Shown: positions 1 to 9,743, counted from the stretch's first letter. The stretch: DNA of 64,000 bases from an uncultured Cytophagales bacterium (GCA_913057175.1 CAJXNP010000015.1:146121-210120), one strand, 5' to 3'. Notes: generated by a model not told the origin, from the sequence alone. Translations and numbers: made by a program.

Positions 1-1247
1 CCAATATCCGCTTTGTCTTTCACTATAATTTGCCCAAAAACATTGAAAGCTATTACCAGGAGATGGGCCGTGCCGGAAGAGATGGGTTGAATGCAAACAC
101 AACCCTGTTCTTCAACTACAGCGATGTACATATTTTGAAAAGATTCATCGATGAGAGCGAGGGTGATGACACCTATAAAAAAGTGCAGACTTCCAAGCTG
201 TTTCGGATGGTAGATTTCTGTCAGGCGACCAGTTGTCGTACCAATATGATCCTGAGCTATTTCGGAGAGCACCGGTCACAGCCTTGCGGTCATTGTGATA
301 ACTGCCAAAATCCTCCTCAGAAATTTGATGGGACCCGTTTAGCTCAAATGGCCATGTCGGCTTCCAAAAGGCTGAATGAACGGGTAGCCATTAACATGCT
401 GACCGACATCCTACGTGGGGCCAACAGGCATGAGATATCTCAGCTGGGATTTGATCGAATCAAAACCTATGGTGCGGGAAAAGATTACAGTCGGGAGCAG
501 TGGCTGGACTACATTTCGCAGATGATCAACCTTGGGCTTTACGAGGTTGATTATACGGACTATAACAAATTGAAAGTGACTCCGGTCGGGGGAAAGGTGC
601 TGTTTGAAAATGAAAAGGTAGAGCTATCCAAACCCCGGGAATTTGAAAAGGCGCTGTATGAAAAGCCCAAGTCCAAAACGCAGGTTTTTGAAGAAGAATT
701 GATGGGGATTCTTAAAAGTACACGTCAGAAGATTGCTTCATCAGAAGGTGTTCCAACTTATGTGATTTTCAATGATGCTACACTTGAAGAAATGGTAGAG
801 GAAAAACCTCTTTACAAAAATGACCTCCTCAGAATAAATGGAGTGGGTGACTACAAGCTGGAAAAATACGGGGATCAATTCATTGAAGCTATCCAATCGT
901 ATGTGAATAAAGGTTCTCAGCTGAAATCGTTGAAAGGCAAAACTTACCTGGAAACTCGATCGATGCTGAAAGAAGGTCTGAGTCCGGAAGAAATCGCCAA
1001 AAGAAGAAACATGAATCTCATCACTATCTACTCACATGTCGCCTACCTTTACGAAAAGGATGAGGACATACGTTTGGAGGATTATATAACTGCCGACGAA
1101 CTGGATCTGATTGAAAAAGAGTGGTTGAAATTAAATCAACCCGATGAACTGAAGCCTCTTTATGAAAAACTGGAAGAGAAGGTAGACTATTACAAATTAC
1201 GTCTGACCATCGCCCACTACAAAAAGAAAAAGGCTACTTTTCAGTAA
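1..1247 (+). CDS. recQ: ATP-dependent DNA helicase RecQ, 3' part
   Basis: This is the C-terminal part of a RecQ-family 3'-5' DNA helicase acting in recombination and replication-fork repair. The reading frame is open from base 3, so the gene starts outside the window and the apparent TTG start at base 30 is internal. The first residues contain the helicase motif VI region (YYQEMGRAGRDG). The RecQ zinc-binding cysteines follow (CRTNMILSYFGEH, then CGHCDNC near residues 82-90 of the visible part). An RQC winged-helix region comes next, then an HRDC-like domain (about 240-300), then a C-terminal helix-turn-helix tail (EEIAKRRNMNLITIYSHVAYL) found in the long Bacteroidota RecQ form. The stop is followed by about 250 bp without a gene. 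The family assignment is secure; only the N-terminal helicase lobes are missing. Confidence 0.95.
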   Translation, partial: NIRFVFHYNLPKNIESYYQEMGRAGRDGLNANTTLFFNYSDVHILKRFIDESEGDDTYKKVQTSKLFRMVDFCQATSCRTNMILSYFGEHRSQPCGHCDNCQNPPQKFDGTRLAQMAMSASKRLNERVAINMLTDILRGANRHEISQLGFDRIKTYGAGKDYSREQWLDYISQMINLGLYEVDYTDYNKLKVTPVGGKVLFENEKVELSKPREFEKALYEKPKSKTQVFEEELMGILKSTRQKIASSEGVPTYVIFNDATLEEMVEEKPLYKNDLLRINGVGDYKLEKYGDQFIEAIQSYVNKGSQLKSLKGKTYLETRSMLKEGLSPEEIAKRRNMNLITIYSHVAYLYEKDEDIRLEDYITADELDLIEKEWLKLNQPDELKPLYEKLEEKVDYYKLRLTIAHYKKKKATFQ

Positions 1248-1502
1248 CCCTTTCCATTCTGCATTAATTGATTTTTTCACATTTCAATCAATTTGAACTC
1301 TATAATTCAAATGGAAGTCGTAAAGTGTTGAAAGCTAAACTTCCATCGCGGAGGCTATATTCGGTAAATCTATTACGATTAGTTTTCATTAATTGTCAAA
1401 AATGTACAATTCTTCACGAAAAAGTATAGCTGCAAGTACAGGAAAGTGACGGACTTTTTAATATTTATATTGTCGTTGAAATAATTTAAAAAGAAAAAGC
1501 CC

Positions 1503-3677
1503 TTGAACTTCTTGAAAAATCACCATTCCCGACTAATTCATTCCTTTTTGCTCATTTCCCTGAACACCGTTTTGTGGAGTTGTACTTCGCAAAAGGAACC
1601 GGAAACAATCGAAAAAATCAATCGGTTTGCAGTAGTCTCCAGGCATAACGTCCATCTCGACCAGTCTGACACTCTTGGATCTTTAAGTGTAGGAAATGGC
1701 AATTTCGCCTACACAGTCGACATAACAGGCATGCAAACTTTTCCGATAGAATACGAAAATGGCATTCCTCTCGGCACTATGTCCAATTGGGGCTGGCACA
1801 CCATTCCTTCCGACAGCAACTACACCCGGGAAGACGTTGGCGAATATTTTGAAACCTGCAAGGAAGAACCTGTGCCTTACATGACACAGCACCGCGGTGG
1901 AAGAGCAGGCAGGGCCACCCAGTGGCTACGTGCCAATCCTCACCGTCTACACCTTGGGATTGTTGGTTTGGTTTTGCTTGATTCTACTGGCAATGAAATC
2001 GCATTGGAAGAAATCCAAAATCCGAATCAAACCCTGGATCTTTGGAAAGGAGTAATTGAAAGTACGTTCAATATTGAAGGAATTCCGGTTACAGTAAAGA
2101 CGGTTGGACACCAAAATGAGGACCAGGTTTCTTTTCAAATTGAGTCTCCCCTGTTAAAGGAAGACCGCTTAAAAATTAAGTTTCGTTTTCCTTACGGAAT
2201 GGAATGCCACACATGTCCGGGATATGATTGGGGTCGACCTGAAGCACACACATCACAGCTAACTCATTCCGAAAACAATTCAGCAGAAATTCAGCGAAAC
2301 GTTGATGCCACGCAGTACACCGTTTCGGTCAATTGGAATAACTCCGGCAAATTATCACCGGTAGGTGATCATCATTTCGAACTGGCAACAACAGATGATT
2401 CGGAAACCCTTCAGTGCAATGTGTTGTTTTCTCATCCGGATAAAAATGCTAGTGTTGCAGATTTCGAAACTACACTTGGCACCAGTGAGCAGGAATGGTC
2501 AAGGTTCTGGAGCTCAGGTGGAGCCATAGATATGACGGGTAGTACTGACCCAAGGGCAAATGAGCTGGAGAGAAGGATTATCCTTTCCCAATACCTCACA
2601 AAGATCCAGTGTTCAGGCAATTTACCGCCCGCAGAAACAGGACTGACATTTAACAGTTGGTACGGAAAATTCCACATGGAAATGCACTGGTGGCACGCCG
2701 TTCATTTTGCATTGTGGGGAAGGCCGGAACTATTGGAAAATACGATGGCCTGGTATTTTGATCATCAGGACTATGCTAGGGAAACCGCAGAGTGGCAGGG
2801 GTATGAGGGAGTTCGCTGGCAGAAAATGACAGGTCCTGATGGGAAGAGCAGTCCCTCGAGTGTTGGTGAATTCCTCGTCTGGCAGCAACCGCACTTTATC
2901 TATTTATCGGAATTACTTTATAGAAATGACCCATCCGATGAAACACTGGACAAATACAAAGACCTGGTATTTGAAACGGCCAAATTCATGGCTTCTTTTG
3001 CCAAAAAGAAAGATGACGGATATTATCATCTTTGCCCCCCTTTAATCCCTGCCCAGGAACATTTTCGGGCTACCGAGACAAGTGATCCTGCTTTTGAATT
3101 GGCTTATTGGCACTGGGGACTTCAAATCGCCCAAAAGTGGAGAGAGCGACTGGGTATGGAAACTGATGAAAACTGGCAACAGGTTATAGACAATCTTGCG
3201 CCCATCCCTGAAGCAAAAGAATACTATTTGCCCACAGCTGAAGCAACAGATGCCTTTACCAATTTCGAGAAAAGAAGGGACCACCCGATCGTGATCGGCG
3301 CTTATGGCATGCTGCCCAATACCAGGATCGACACCTCAAAAATGGCGGCTACCTATGAAAATGTGATGGGAGAATGGAACTGGGAAACTACCTGGGGCTG
3401 GGACTACCCGATGCTGGCGATGACTGCCACGAGGCTGAACAAACCTGAGCAGGCCATCAACTCTTTGTTTACCGATGCTCAAAAAAACACTTACCTAGTC
3501 AACGGACACAATTATCAGGATGGAAGATTGCGACTCTATTTGCCGGGAAATGGAGGACTATTAACAGCTGTAGCCATGATGGCGGCAGGTTATGGTGGTT
3601 CAGAGGTCGAGAATCCGGGATTTCCGAAAAATGGAGAATGGACAGTGAAATGGGAAGGGTTGGAACCGATATTTTAA
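1503..3677 (+). CDS. Six-hairpin glycosidase-like lipoprotein
   Basis: This 724-residue protein has a signal peptide ending in a lipobox (LWSC, Cys about residue 27), so it is probably a lipoprotein. The body looks like an (alpha/alpha)6-barrel glycosidase: an N-terminal beta-rich domain (about 40-330), then a Trp-rich catalytic-like domain with HMEMHWWHAVHFALWGRP, EGVRWQKMTGPDG and VWQQPHFIYLSELLYR, and a late WNWETTWGWDYPM segment. This pattern recalls GH65/GH95-type folds, but I cannot name the family or substrate. The start is TTG at 1503: an in-frame stop lies seven codons upstream and there is no earlier ATG. A TATATTG sequence at 1466-1472 could be a -7 promoter box. No SusC/SusD genes adjoin it. 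Lipoprotein character is clear; glycosidase function is inferred from the Trp-rich pattern. Confidence 0.7.
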   Translation: MNFLKNHHSRLIHSFLLISLNTVLWSCTSQKEPETIEKINRFAVVSRHNVHLDQSDTLGSLSVGNGNFAYTVDITGMQTFPIEYENGIPLGTMSNWGWHTIPSDSNYTREDVGEYFETCKEEPVPYMTQHRGGRAGRATQWLRANPHRLHLGIVGLVLLDSTGNEIALEEIQNPNQTLDLWKGVIESTFNIEGIPVTVKTVGHQNEDQVSFQIESPLLKEDRLKIKFRFPYGMECHTCPGYDWGRPEAHTSQLTHSENNSAEIQRNVDATQYTVSVNWNNSGKLSPVGDHHFELATTDDSETLQCNVLFSHPDKNASVADFETTLGTSEQEWSRFWSSGGAIDMTGSTDPRANELERRIILSQYLTKIQCSGNLPPAETGLTFNSWYGKFHMEMHWWHAVHFALWGRPELLENTMAWYFDHQDYARETAEWQGYEGVRWQKMTGPDGKSSPSSVGEFLVWQQPHFIYLSELLYRNDPSDETLDKYKDLVFETAKFMASFAKKKDDGYYHLCPPLIPAQEHFRATETSDPAFELAYWHWGLQIAQKWRERLGMETDENWQQVIDNLAPIPEAKEYYLPTAEATDAFTNFEKRRDHPIVIGAYGMLPNTRIDTSKMAATYENVMGEWNWETTWGWDYPMLAMTATRLNKPEQAINSLFTDAQKNTYLVNGHNYQDGRLRLYLPGNGGLLTAVAMMAAGYGGSEVENPGFPKNGEWTVKWEGLEPIF

Positions 3678-3952
3678 GTATACTTTGTTAGATTGCTGAA
3701 TTATTTATTCAAGGGTAAAATGACAAATAGCAAAGGTCAAAAAACAAATAAATTTCAATTATCAAAAATCAATTTTCAAGGCCCAAAAAAACTAAGAACT
3801 TTTTCATTGTGCGCATTTGTCTCAAGAGGATGCCTTTGGCAGAATACGTGCAGATTTATTTCGGCATTTAAAATACCTTTCATCTAAATCTGCAGGGTAA
3901 ATGGTTCGCCTTACAAAATCACACCAGATTGAGTCTGCATACGAGAGGAATA

Positions 3953-4083
3953 ATTCCCGCACTTGTTGCGGGATCTCCTGAAAGCTAAAGAGAACAATTA
4001 AAAGTCAGTGGATTAAAAGGAATTGATCCTTTAAGCTACTTGGTGAGCTACTTCCGACAGATCCCGCAACAAAGTGCGGGAAT
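3953..4083. repeat. REPIN-like paired hairpin element, copy 1
   Basis: Two hairpins, ATTCCCGCACTTGTTGCGGG (3953-3972, running on to 3976) and its near-complement at 4059-4083, flank an 82-bp core and form an inverted repeat of about 24 bp. The reverse complement of the core resembles the core of the element at 29009-29136 (shared CCAAGTAG, CTGACTTTTAAT and GTTC blocks). The rest of the 3678-4310 gap holds AT-rich low-complexity sequence and a short ORF at 3693-3887 that I do not believe. Confidence 0.75.
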
Positions 4084-4310
4084 TTCTTCTCTTGTCTAGT
4101 CTTCTATTTGCAATAATTTTTCCCATGAGATGTCTTTGAACAAAATTCGAAGTTATTTATTACACCATTTTTAACGTCTCTCCAGACAATCTTTCGTTTG
4201 TGTAAGTTTCAAACATTACTTTTTGTTTTAAAGCTGAAAATCGTTCGTAATTTTGTTGAAAAAATAATAGTCTGATTTTTATTTTATCGCCAGGAGACTG
4301 GGAAACATCA

Positions 4311-4889
4311 ATGAAAAAATATTTTTTTATTCTACTTTTCATCTTCCAATGCTATTTCGATATATCTGCACAATCCATTGATCTTATTTTTCAGGTAGAT
4401 GGCAAAGATGAGTATGTATACGATTTTTTTGACTGGAGGGAAATCGACTACGAAATGAAAATAGGTGTTGGATATCGGTTTCCGCTGAATGAAAAGCTGA
4501 GTACGAGGATCAGTTACATTTATAGTTTTGGTGAGATTTATCCGAATGTTATTGCTGTAGGATTTGGGCCTGCCAATAATAAAAAAACATACCATAATAT
4601 TAGCGCTGACTGGATATTTACTCCTTTTGATTTAAAGTTTTCTCCATACTTATTTGCTGGAACGTATCTGGTGCCAGGTTACCCCTACGAATTGGAGACT
4701 TATGAAAAAGAAACCACAACCGCTTTTAATTACAACTTAGGGATGGGTATTAATTTTCAGTTGAAAGAGCGGTTCGATTTCAAAGCTCAGTATGCTTTTG
4801 GACAGATCCTATCCTTTAGTGATTTCATGTCGTCTTACGAAGATCAAAGCATTTTTGGAGTAAGCGTAGGTTATCGGCTAAAAAATTGA
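4311..4889 (+). CDS. Outer-membrane beta-barrel protein
   Basis: This 192-residue protein begins with a cleavable signal peptide (MKKYFFILLFIFQCYFDISA, cut before QS). The rest alternates polar and aromatic residues in strands typical of small 8-10-stranded barrels (IGVGYRFPLNEKLSTRISYIYSFG; LGMGINFQLKERFDFKAQYAFGQ) and ends in a barrel-type strand, FGVSVGYRLKN. It probably sits in the outer membrane; the ligand is unknown. It stands alone, convergent with the minus-strand genes that follow. The ATG start is fixed by the signal peptide. Barrel class is likely; function is not assignable. Confidence 0.75.
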   Translation: MKKYFFILLFIFQCYFDISAQSIDLIFQVDGKDEYVYDFFDWREIDYEMKIGVGYRFPLNEKLSTRISYIYSFGEIYPNVIAVGFGPANNKKTYHNISADWIFTPFDLKFSPYLFAGTYLVPGYPYELETYEKETTTAFNYNLGMGINFQLKERFDFKAQYAFGQILSFSDFMSSYEDQSIFGVSVGYRLKN

Positions 4890-4907
4890 GCGACTAAAAA
4901 TCTCACA

Positions 4908-5297
4908 TTATTCAATAGGATGGACGGCGGATGGAATGACAAATCCTGTTGTAAACCAGTCGCCATCCTTTCCAAAGTCATAATAACATGCGATTTCTGC
5001 GAGTAAACTATCTGGAGTATATCCTATCAAATATACTTGATGATTTGCTGGAAAAGACTTCACAGGAAAATTGAACGTTGCTTTCTTCCCTGATAGTAGC
5101 TTATTATAAAAATTTAGGTATTCCTCCTTATAGTTCAAATTGTCAATAAATAAAACTGGATCCGTTACTCCACGATAATTTACATTCACATACACTTCTG
5201 GTTTTGAGTGAATATCCTTATGATACCAATCATTATAAAAATACACTCCCACTATGAATGAAGCTAGAATAAAAAATGTAATTAAGCCGATTTTCAT
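4908..5297 (-). CDS. Hypothetical membrane-anchored protein
   Basis: This 129-residue protein has one N-terminal hydrophobic helix (residues 3-21, LITFFILASFIVGVYFYND) that is either a signal anchor or an uncleaved signal peptide, followed by a soluble region of about 105 residues with no motif I recognise. It starts 11 bp downstream of the TonB-domain gene on the same strand, so the two are probably co-transcribed. An envelope role is likely because of the anchor and the neighbour, but no function can be named. Confidence 0.65.
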   Translation of the reverse strand: MKIGLITFFILASFIVGVYFYNDWYHKDIHSKPEVYVNVNYRGVTDPVLFIDNLNYKEEYLNFYNKLLSGKKATFNFPVKSFPANHQVYLIGYTPDSLLAEIACYYDFGKDGDWFTTGFVIPSAVHPIE

Positions 5298-5308
5298 CCT
5301 TTGAACTT

Positions 5309-5737
5309 TTATTTCATTCCGTCAAAAGTTATTGGTATAATCATCCTGGTTCGGACAGTGATCCCCATCTGTTTGCCAGGCTTCCAATTTGGCATCAAAC
5401 TTATGATTCGTTTTGCTTCTTTATCACAAGTTGCATGCAGGCCTCTCATTATTTCAATGTTTGAAATGCTCCCATCAATTTCAACAACAAATGCAACATA
5501 AACCTTACCTACGATTGTCTCATTTCCCACTTGCCATTTATTATTTTGATCTATAAAATTTCGCAAAGAGTCCTTTCCTCCAGGAAATTCAGGCCAAATT
5601 TCTATTGGATCAATAAATTCAACATCACCAACTTGTATAGGCTCAATTGAATCAATCGTAATTTCCAAACTATCGGATTGAGCATGTAGGTGAAAAATTG
5701 ATGTAAAAAATATGAATATAGTCAAAAGACGTTCCAT
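5309..5737 (-). CDS. TonB C-terminal domain protein
   Basis: A small secreted protein with a signal peptide (MERLLTIFIFFTSIFHLHAQ) and a TonB C-terminal domain in its second half: PEFPGGKDSLRNFI is the usual Bacteroidota lead-in, followed by GKVYVAFVVEIDGSISNIEIMRG and a final strand, MIIPITF. The family normally contacts TonB-dependent receptors, but this copy lacks the N-terminal membrane helix and Pro-rich spacer of a true energy transducer, so it is more like a stand-alone periplasmic TonB-domain protein. I take the second Met (5737) as the start because it begins a proper signal peptide; an upstream Met at 5767 would add ten atypical residues. It precedes the anchored protein at 4908-5297 in a likely two-gene operon. 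Confidence 0.8.
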   Translation of the reverse strand: MERLLTIFIFFTSIFHLHAQSDSLEITIDSIEPIQVGDVEFIDPIEIWPEFPGGKDSLRNFIDQNNKWQVGNETIVGKVYVAFVVEIDGSISNIEIMRGLHATCDKEAKRIISLMPNWKPGKQMGITVRTRMIIPITFDGMK

Positions 5738-5920
5738 AATATGAGAAAAAACCAACACGAATTCCAATTTAGGATAATTAATACTAATCAGAAAATGGTG
5801 TTTCCCTGATTGAATTTTTGGGGATAAATCCCAAAATCAATGATTGAAACAGACAGTTTGAAAATTCCAATTTGAAACCTGGAATTTATTTGTCATTTGA
5901 TTTTTGGGTTTTGATATTTA

Positions 5921-6850
5921 TCAAAAACTATCCACTTCCAGATATGCCTGAATCAACCTCTCCTCACCTTTTTTACCATCGATGGAATTACCATGCTCCA
6001 TGCCCATAATGAAATCCGTGCTTTTCGAATGAATGTGTTTGAAGACATTCAGGTAGTTGATCTCACCGGTCGTAGGCTCTTTCCTTCCGGGATTGTCACC
6101 GATCTGGAAATAACCGATCTCCGTCCAGCTTGCATCGATGTTCGGGATTAGGTTTCCTTCAGTGATCTGCTGGTGATAGATATCAAACAGGATCTTACAG
6201 CTCGGACTGTCAACCGCCCGGCAAATCTCATACCCCTGTGCTGCTTTGGTCAAAAACAAGCCCGGGTGGTTCATGAAATTCAAAGGTTCCAGTACCATCA
6301 CCAACCCATGAGGCTCCAAAATGTCGCATGCTCTTCTTAGTGACTCAACAACATTTGCCGTTTGATATCCCATGTCTTTTCGCAAGTCCACGTGTCCCGG
6401 AACAACGGTCATCCATTTGGCATTGACCCGCTTAGCCACTTCCACTGAACCTTCGATATCCTTCAAAAACTCTTCCCTTTTATCTTTGTCGCCACTTGCC
6501 AGGTTGGGTTCCTGCCAGTGAATATTATGGGCAACGAATACGCCCATTTCCATTCCCGTGCCGGCCATCTGGCTCGCCATCTTTTCCTGCAGGCTTTTGT
6601 CCCTCCCCTTCATTCCATTGTCTTCAAATGCCTTGAAACCCACATCTGCCATAAACTTTAGCTGATCGATGGGATCATCGCCCGCGCTGTGCTTGAACAT
6701 TCCCAGGTGGGGAGCATATTTTAATTTAAACTGGTTCTCAGCCAAAAATGAAGGTTTATTCAATGATTGGTTTGCTAAAAGTGTAGAACCGGAAACGGTC
6801 AATGCGCCTCCTGTAGCGAGGCTTTTTTGTATAAAGTTTCTTCTTTTCAT
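5921..6850 (-). CDS. TIM-barrel sugar isomerase (hydroxypyruvate isomerase-like)
   Basis: This 309-residue protein carries a Tat-type leader (MKRRNFIQKSLATGGALTVSG) and an AP-endonuclease-2/xylose-isomerase-like TIM barrel. Its segments fit the Hyi-type branch: a FKAFEDNGMKGRD strand, MTVVPGHVDLRKDMGYQTANV, VLEPLNFMNHPGLFL, CKILFDIYHQQITEGNLI and QIGDNPGRKEPTTGEINY. The metal ligands of the family (Glu in VLEPLN, Asp in LFDIYH, His, and a late Glu in MGMEHG) are present. It probably isomerises or epimerises a sugar or keto acid in the periplasm. It lies downstream of a Gfo/Idh/MocA oxidoreductase on the same strand, a pairing common in sugar catabolism. The substrate is unknown. Confidence 0.85.
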   Translation of the reverse strand: MKRRNFIQKSLATGGALTVSGSTLLANQSLNKPSFLAENQFKLKYAPHLGMFKHSAGDDPIDQLKFMADVGFKAFEDNGMKGRDKSLQEKMASQMAGTGMEMGVFVAHNIHWQEPNLASGDKDKREEFLKDIEGSVEVAKRVNAKWMTVVPGHVDLRKDMGYQTANVVESLRRACDILEPHGLVMVLEPLNFMNHPGLFLTKAAQGYEICRAVDSPSCKILFDIYHQQITEGNLIPNIDASWTEIGYFQIGDNPGRKEPTTGEINYLNVFKHIHSKSTDFIMGMEHGNSIDGKKGEERLIQAYLEVDSF

Positions 6851-6894
6851 GATTAAAATAATAATATTTAACCAGCTAAGCCTAAAAAGTTATA

Positions 6895-6931
6895 AGTCAT
6901 CCTGATCCGCCAACCGGCGGACAGGATGACT
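6895..6931. repeat. Hairpin between the two minus-strand genes
   Basis: AGTCATCCTGATCCGCC pairs with GGCGGACAGGATGACT around an AACC loop, with one bulged A, giving a stem of about 16 bp. It has no U-run on either strand, so it resembles a REP-type intergenic palindrome, although it could attenuate or stabilise the transcript between the oxidoreductase and isomerase genes. Confidence 0.6.
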
Positions 6932-6979
6932 GGTAGAGTGTCTTAGGCCTTCTGAATTTAAATAAATGTGATAAAAAAA

Positions 6980-8347
6980 TTAAATCACCTTCGTTTGGCC
7001 CGGCACAGCCACAGGATAATAACCATCGCTGTTCGGTGAAACAATTGGCGAATGGTTCCAATCCATTTTAGCTGGCATCAACTGGATGGTGGAGTTGAGC
7101 GCATCCTCCCAGGTGATCATCTGCCCGGAATAGGTAGCATACCTTCCCAGGATAGCCGTCAGGGTAGCTTTCGCGCCATTCTCCAGATCATTGATCTGCC
7201 CACCATTTCGGATTGAGGCAAACAGCTCATCATGCTCAACCTGGTATGGATTCGGATCTTCCAGACCACGATGCAGATACATGCTTTTCCCATTCAGGTC
7301 AGTCATGCTTCCACTTCCATCGCCACCTAACTTTGCCCTTCCTTTGGTCCCGACAATTGTTTCTGAAACATTGCTTAAGCATCCTTGAATATGACGACAT
7401 TGGCTGTTCATGATCGAGCCATCTTCAAAGTGGAATTCCACGAAATGGTGATCGAATATTTCTCCGTGATCTTTATCCGTTCTCACCTCACGCCCTCCCA
7501 TTCCCTGGGCTTTAACAGGATAGGCATTCTTCGCCCAGTTGAATACATCAATATTGTGAATGTGTTGTTCGACAATATGGTCTCCACATAGCCAGTTGAA
7601 ATAATACCAGTTGCGCATCTGATATTCCATCTCTGTCAGGTTGGGATACTTTTGCAATAATTCTTCCCTCTTATGAACCCATACGCCTCCACTGTTCCAG
7701 TAAACCTGTCCCGAGGTCACGTCACCCAATTCACCATTATGGATCTTCTCCATGATAATACGGTAATTGGTCTGATAGTGACGTTGTAAGCCAACTACCA
7801 CATTCAGCTTTTTCTCCTCGACTATAGGTAACAATTCCATCACTTTGCGAATACCTGCGCCGTCAGTCGCCAAAGGTTTTTCACAAAAGATGTGCTTACC
7901 CTGATTAACCGCTTCTTCCAAATGATAAGGTCTGAATCCCGGAGGAGTGGCAAGAATCACCACATCAGCTTCTTTAATGGCATTTCGATACGCGTCAAAG
8001 CCAGTAAATTTTCTATCCGGCTTTACTTTGATATTGGCCTTTCTGTCTTCTGCCAATTCTTCTGTTTCCTGCAAATGAAGTAAACATTGGTCAATACGAT
8101 CCATAAAAGCATCCGCCAGGGCGACAAGCTCCACATCAGGATCAGCTGTGAGTGCCTGAACAGCAGCACCGGTTCCCCGTCCACCGCAGCCAACTACCGC
8201 CAGTTTCAATTTTTTTGCTTTTGGATTGACATAAGCGCTCGAAGCCAGGGACAATCCACCCGTCATAGCGAATCCCGTTGCCAGTGCAGTACTTTTAACA
8301 AATTTCCTGCGATTTATATTCAGGTCTTTTTTTGAAGGTGTGTTCAT
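6980..8347 (-). CDS. Gfo/Idh/MocA family oxidoreductase, Tat-exported
   Basis: This 455-residue NAD(P)-dependent sugar dehydrogenase-like protein has a twin-arginine leader (NINRRKFVKSTALATGFAM). The Rossmann motif is LKLAVVGCGGRGTGAA (about 48-63), and the family signature EKPLATDGAGIRKVM follows ILATPPGFRPYHLEEAV. The C-terminal alpha/beta domain includes WNSGGVWVHKREELL, GDHIVEQHIHNIDVFNWA and a HHFVEFHFEDGSIM sheet strand. The tightly bound nucleotide cofactor and export by Tat are typical of such Bacteroidota enzymes. It lies between the SUMF1-like gene upstream (30 bp gap) and the isomerase downstream, so the three probably form an operon. Whether it oxidises a sugar or acts as a glycosidase cannot be settled here. 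Confidence 0.9.
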   Translation of the reverse strand: MNTPSKKDLNINRRKFVKSTALATGFAMTGGLSLASSAYVNPKAKKLKLAVVGCGGRGTGAAVQALTADPDVELVALADAFMDRIDQCLLHLQETEELAEDRKANIKVKPDRKFTGFDAYRNAIKEADVVILATPPGFRPYHLEEAVNQGKHIFCEKPLATDGAGIRKVMELLPIVEEKKLNVVVGLQRHYQTNYRIIMEKIHNGELGDVTSGQVYWNSGGVWVHKREELLQKYPNLTEMEYQMRNWYYFNWLCGDHIVEQHIHNIDVFNWAKNAYPVKAQGMGGREVRTDKDHGEIFDHHFVEFHFEDGSIMNSQCRHIQGCLSNVSETIVGTKGRAKLGGDGSGSMTDLNGKSMYLHRGLEDPNPYQVEHDELFASIRNGGQINDLENGAKATLTAILGRYATYSGQMITWEDALNSTIQLMPAKMDWNHSPIVSPNSDGYYPVAVPGQTKVI

Positions 8348-8377
8348 AACAATTCGTTTTATATTAAATTATTTTAT

Positions 8378-9370
8378 TTATTCGTCTAAAACAGTACTAA
8401 AAAAATCCATTACTTCCTCATGTGTCATTTCTTTTGCAGGCCGGACTAAACGCATGCCCAGAAAAGGTGCATCCGTATTCCACCAGAAACTTTTTGGAAT
8501 CTGCGGGTCTCGCTTTTGCCAGGCCCTTTTGGATTCCAAACGATTAGCACTCCGAAGATCTTTGGCTTCATCGTACCAGGACCCACCTCTGACCGTCCTG
8601 GGATGCAGATCTGTTGGCTTTCGCCATGGGTTTTCCGATCCGTCGCTGGTCTCAGCATAAAAGTCCTCCTGGTATTGGTCCAGTGTCCACTCCGCTACAT
8701 TTCCATGCATGTCATACAATCCCCAGTGATTGGGCTTCTTTAAACCTACTTCATGGTATTTATTTTCAGAATTCTCCCAATACCAGGCATATTCACCTAA
8801 TTCTCCAGGATCATCACCGAAGTGGTAAACTGTTGTGGTTCCTGCTCGGCATGCATATTCCCACTCTGCTTCGGTGGGTAAGCGATAAAAATTGCCCGTC
8901 AAAAGATAGAGCCATTTGCAAAATGTAAGGGCCGAATACTGAGTCATACTCACCGCCGGAAATCCTTCCTTGCCCATGCCAAAACTAGGATCAAGATATG
9001 GGGTGCTTGGACGTGTCATAGCATCTACCTGCTCCAGACCGTTTTCAATTGAGTAGCTAAGCTCACGACTTTTTTCTTTATCAATGAACAAATCGAAAAG
9101 TGCCCATGTAGCTTCCTTTTCCATCATCCACATTGACTCAATTTTGACTTGCTTTTGAGGGCCCTCATCCGGATCACGGTTTTCTTCTTCTTCAGGACTT
9201 CCCATCAGAAAGCTACCACCTTCTATGGGTATCATTTTAAAGGCTACATTTGTCCCTGCAATTGATTCTTCATAAGGTTCAAACTTCTTGAGTTCAGTTA
9301 TATCTGAAAGTGAGGAAAATCCAAGAAAAACAATGAAAATAAGAGAGATTCTAAAAAACGTAACCAGCAT
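8378..9370 (-). CDS. SUMF1/FGE-fold protein lacking active-site cysteines
   Basis: This 330-residue protein with an N-terminal hydrophobic segment carries the formylglycine-generating-enzyme sulfatase fold: MIPIEGGSFLMGSPEEEENR near the start, FPAVSMTQYSALTFCKWL, YRLPTEAEWEYACRAG, GLYDMHGNVAEWTLDQY and RGGSWYDEAKDLRSANR, ending PFLGMRLVRP. True aerobic FGEs have two Cys in the stretch after GGS that bind copper and oxidise the sulfatase Cys; here the stretch reads YDEAKDLRSANR with none. It is therefore probably not a sulfatase-activating enzyme, despite the sulfatases in the window. More likely it is a structural or substrate-binding paralogue. It is the first gene of the minus-strand group with the oxidoreductase. 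Confidence 0.85.
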   Translation of the reverse strand: MLVTFFRISLIFIVFLGFSSLSDITELKKFEPYEESIAGTNVAFKMIPIEGGSFLMGSPEEEENRDPDEGPQKQVKIESMWMMEKEATWALFDLFIDKEKSRELSYSIENGLEQVDAMTRPSTPYLDPSFGMGKEGFPAVSMTQYSALTFCKWLYLLTGNFYRLPTEAEWEYACRAGTTTVYHFGDDPGELGEYAWYWENSENKYHEVGLKKPNHWGLYDMHGNVAEWTLDQYQEDFYAETSDGSENPWRKPTDLHPRTVRGGSWYDEAKDLRSANRLESKRAWQKRDPQIPKSFWWNTDAPFLGMRLVRPAKEMTHEEVMDFFSTVLDE

Positions 9371-9743
9371 TTTTTTAATGAAATAGTTGAGTATGACGAT
9401 TCAATTTTAATATATATATTATCTGCAAAAACTGGTATCATTTTTTCACTTATTGTTAACCGTCATTTATACTGTTATTTATAATTGCATCAATAAAAGC
9501 CACTATTAAAAGTATTTTTGATCTAAACGTGCGGATTTGTTACCATTTTTTCAAATAATGGCGATTTTTCTTTCAAAGAAAATTCCACATCCCGGAGAGA
9601 TCGATTTAGATAAAACAGGGGATCGACCGGATAAGCAAAGTCAATTCCTCTTTAAACATTTTAAAAAAGCAACAAACTCTTTTTTGAAAGAAGTATTTAC
9701 CGCAAAACCTTACTTCCTCCCTTCCTCAAACAAACTAATGGTA

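Noticed and set aside
3693..3887. 64-residue ORF after the glycosidase-like gene
   Set aside because: It lies in AT-rich low-complexity intergenic text and resembles nothing; no start context.
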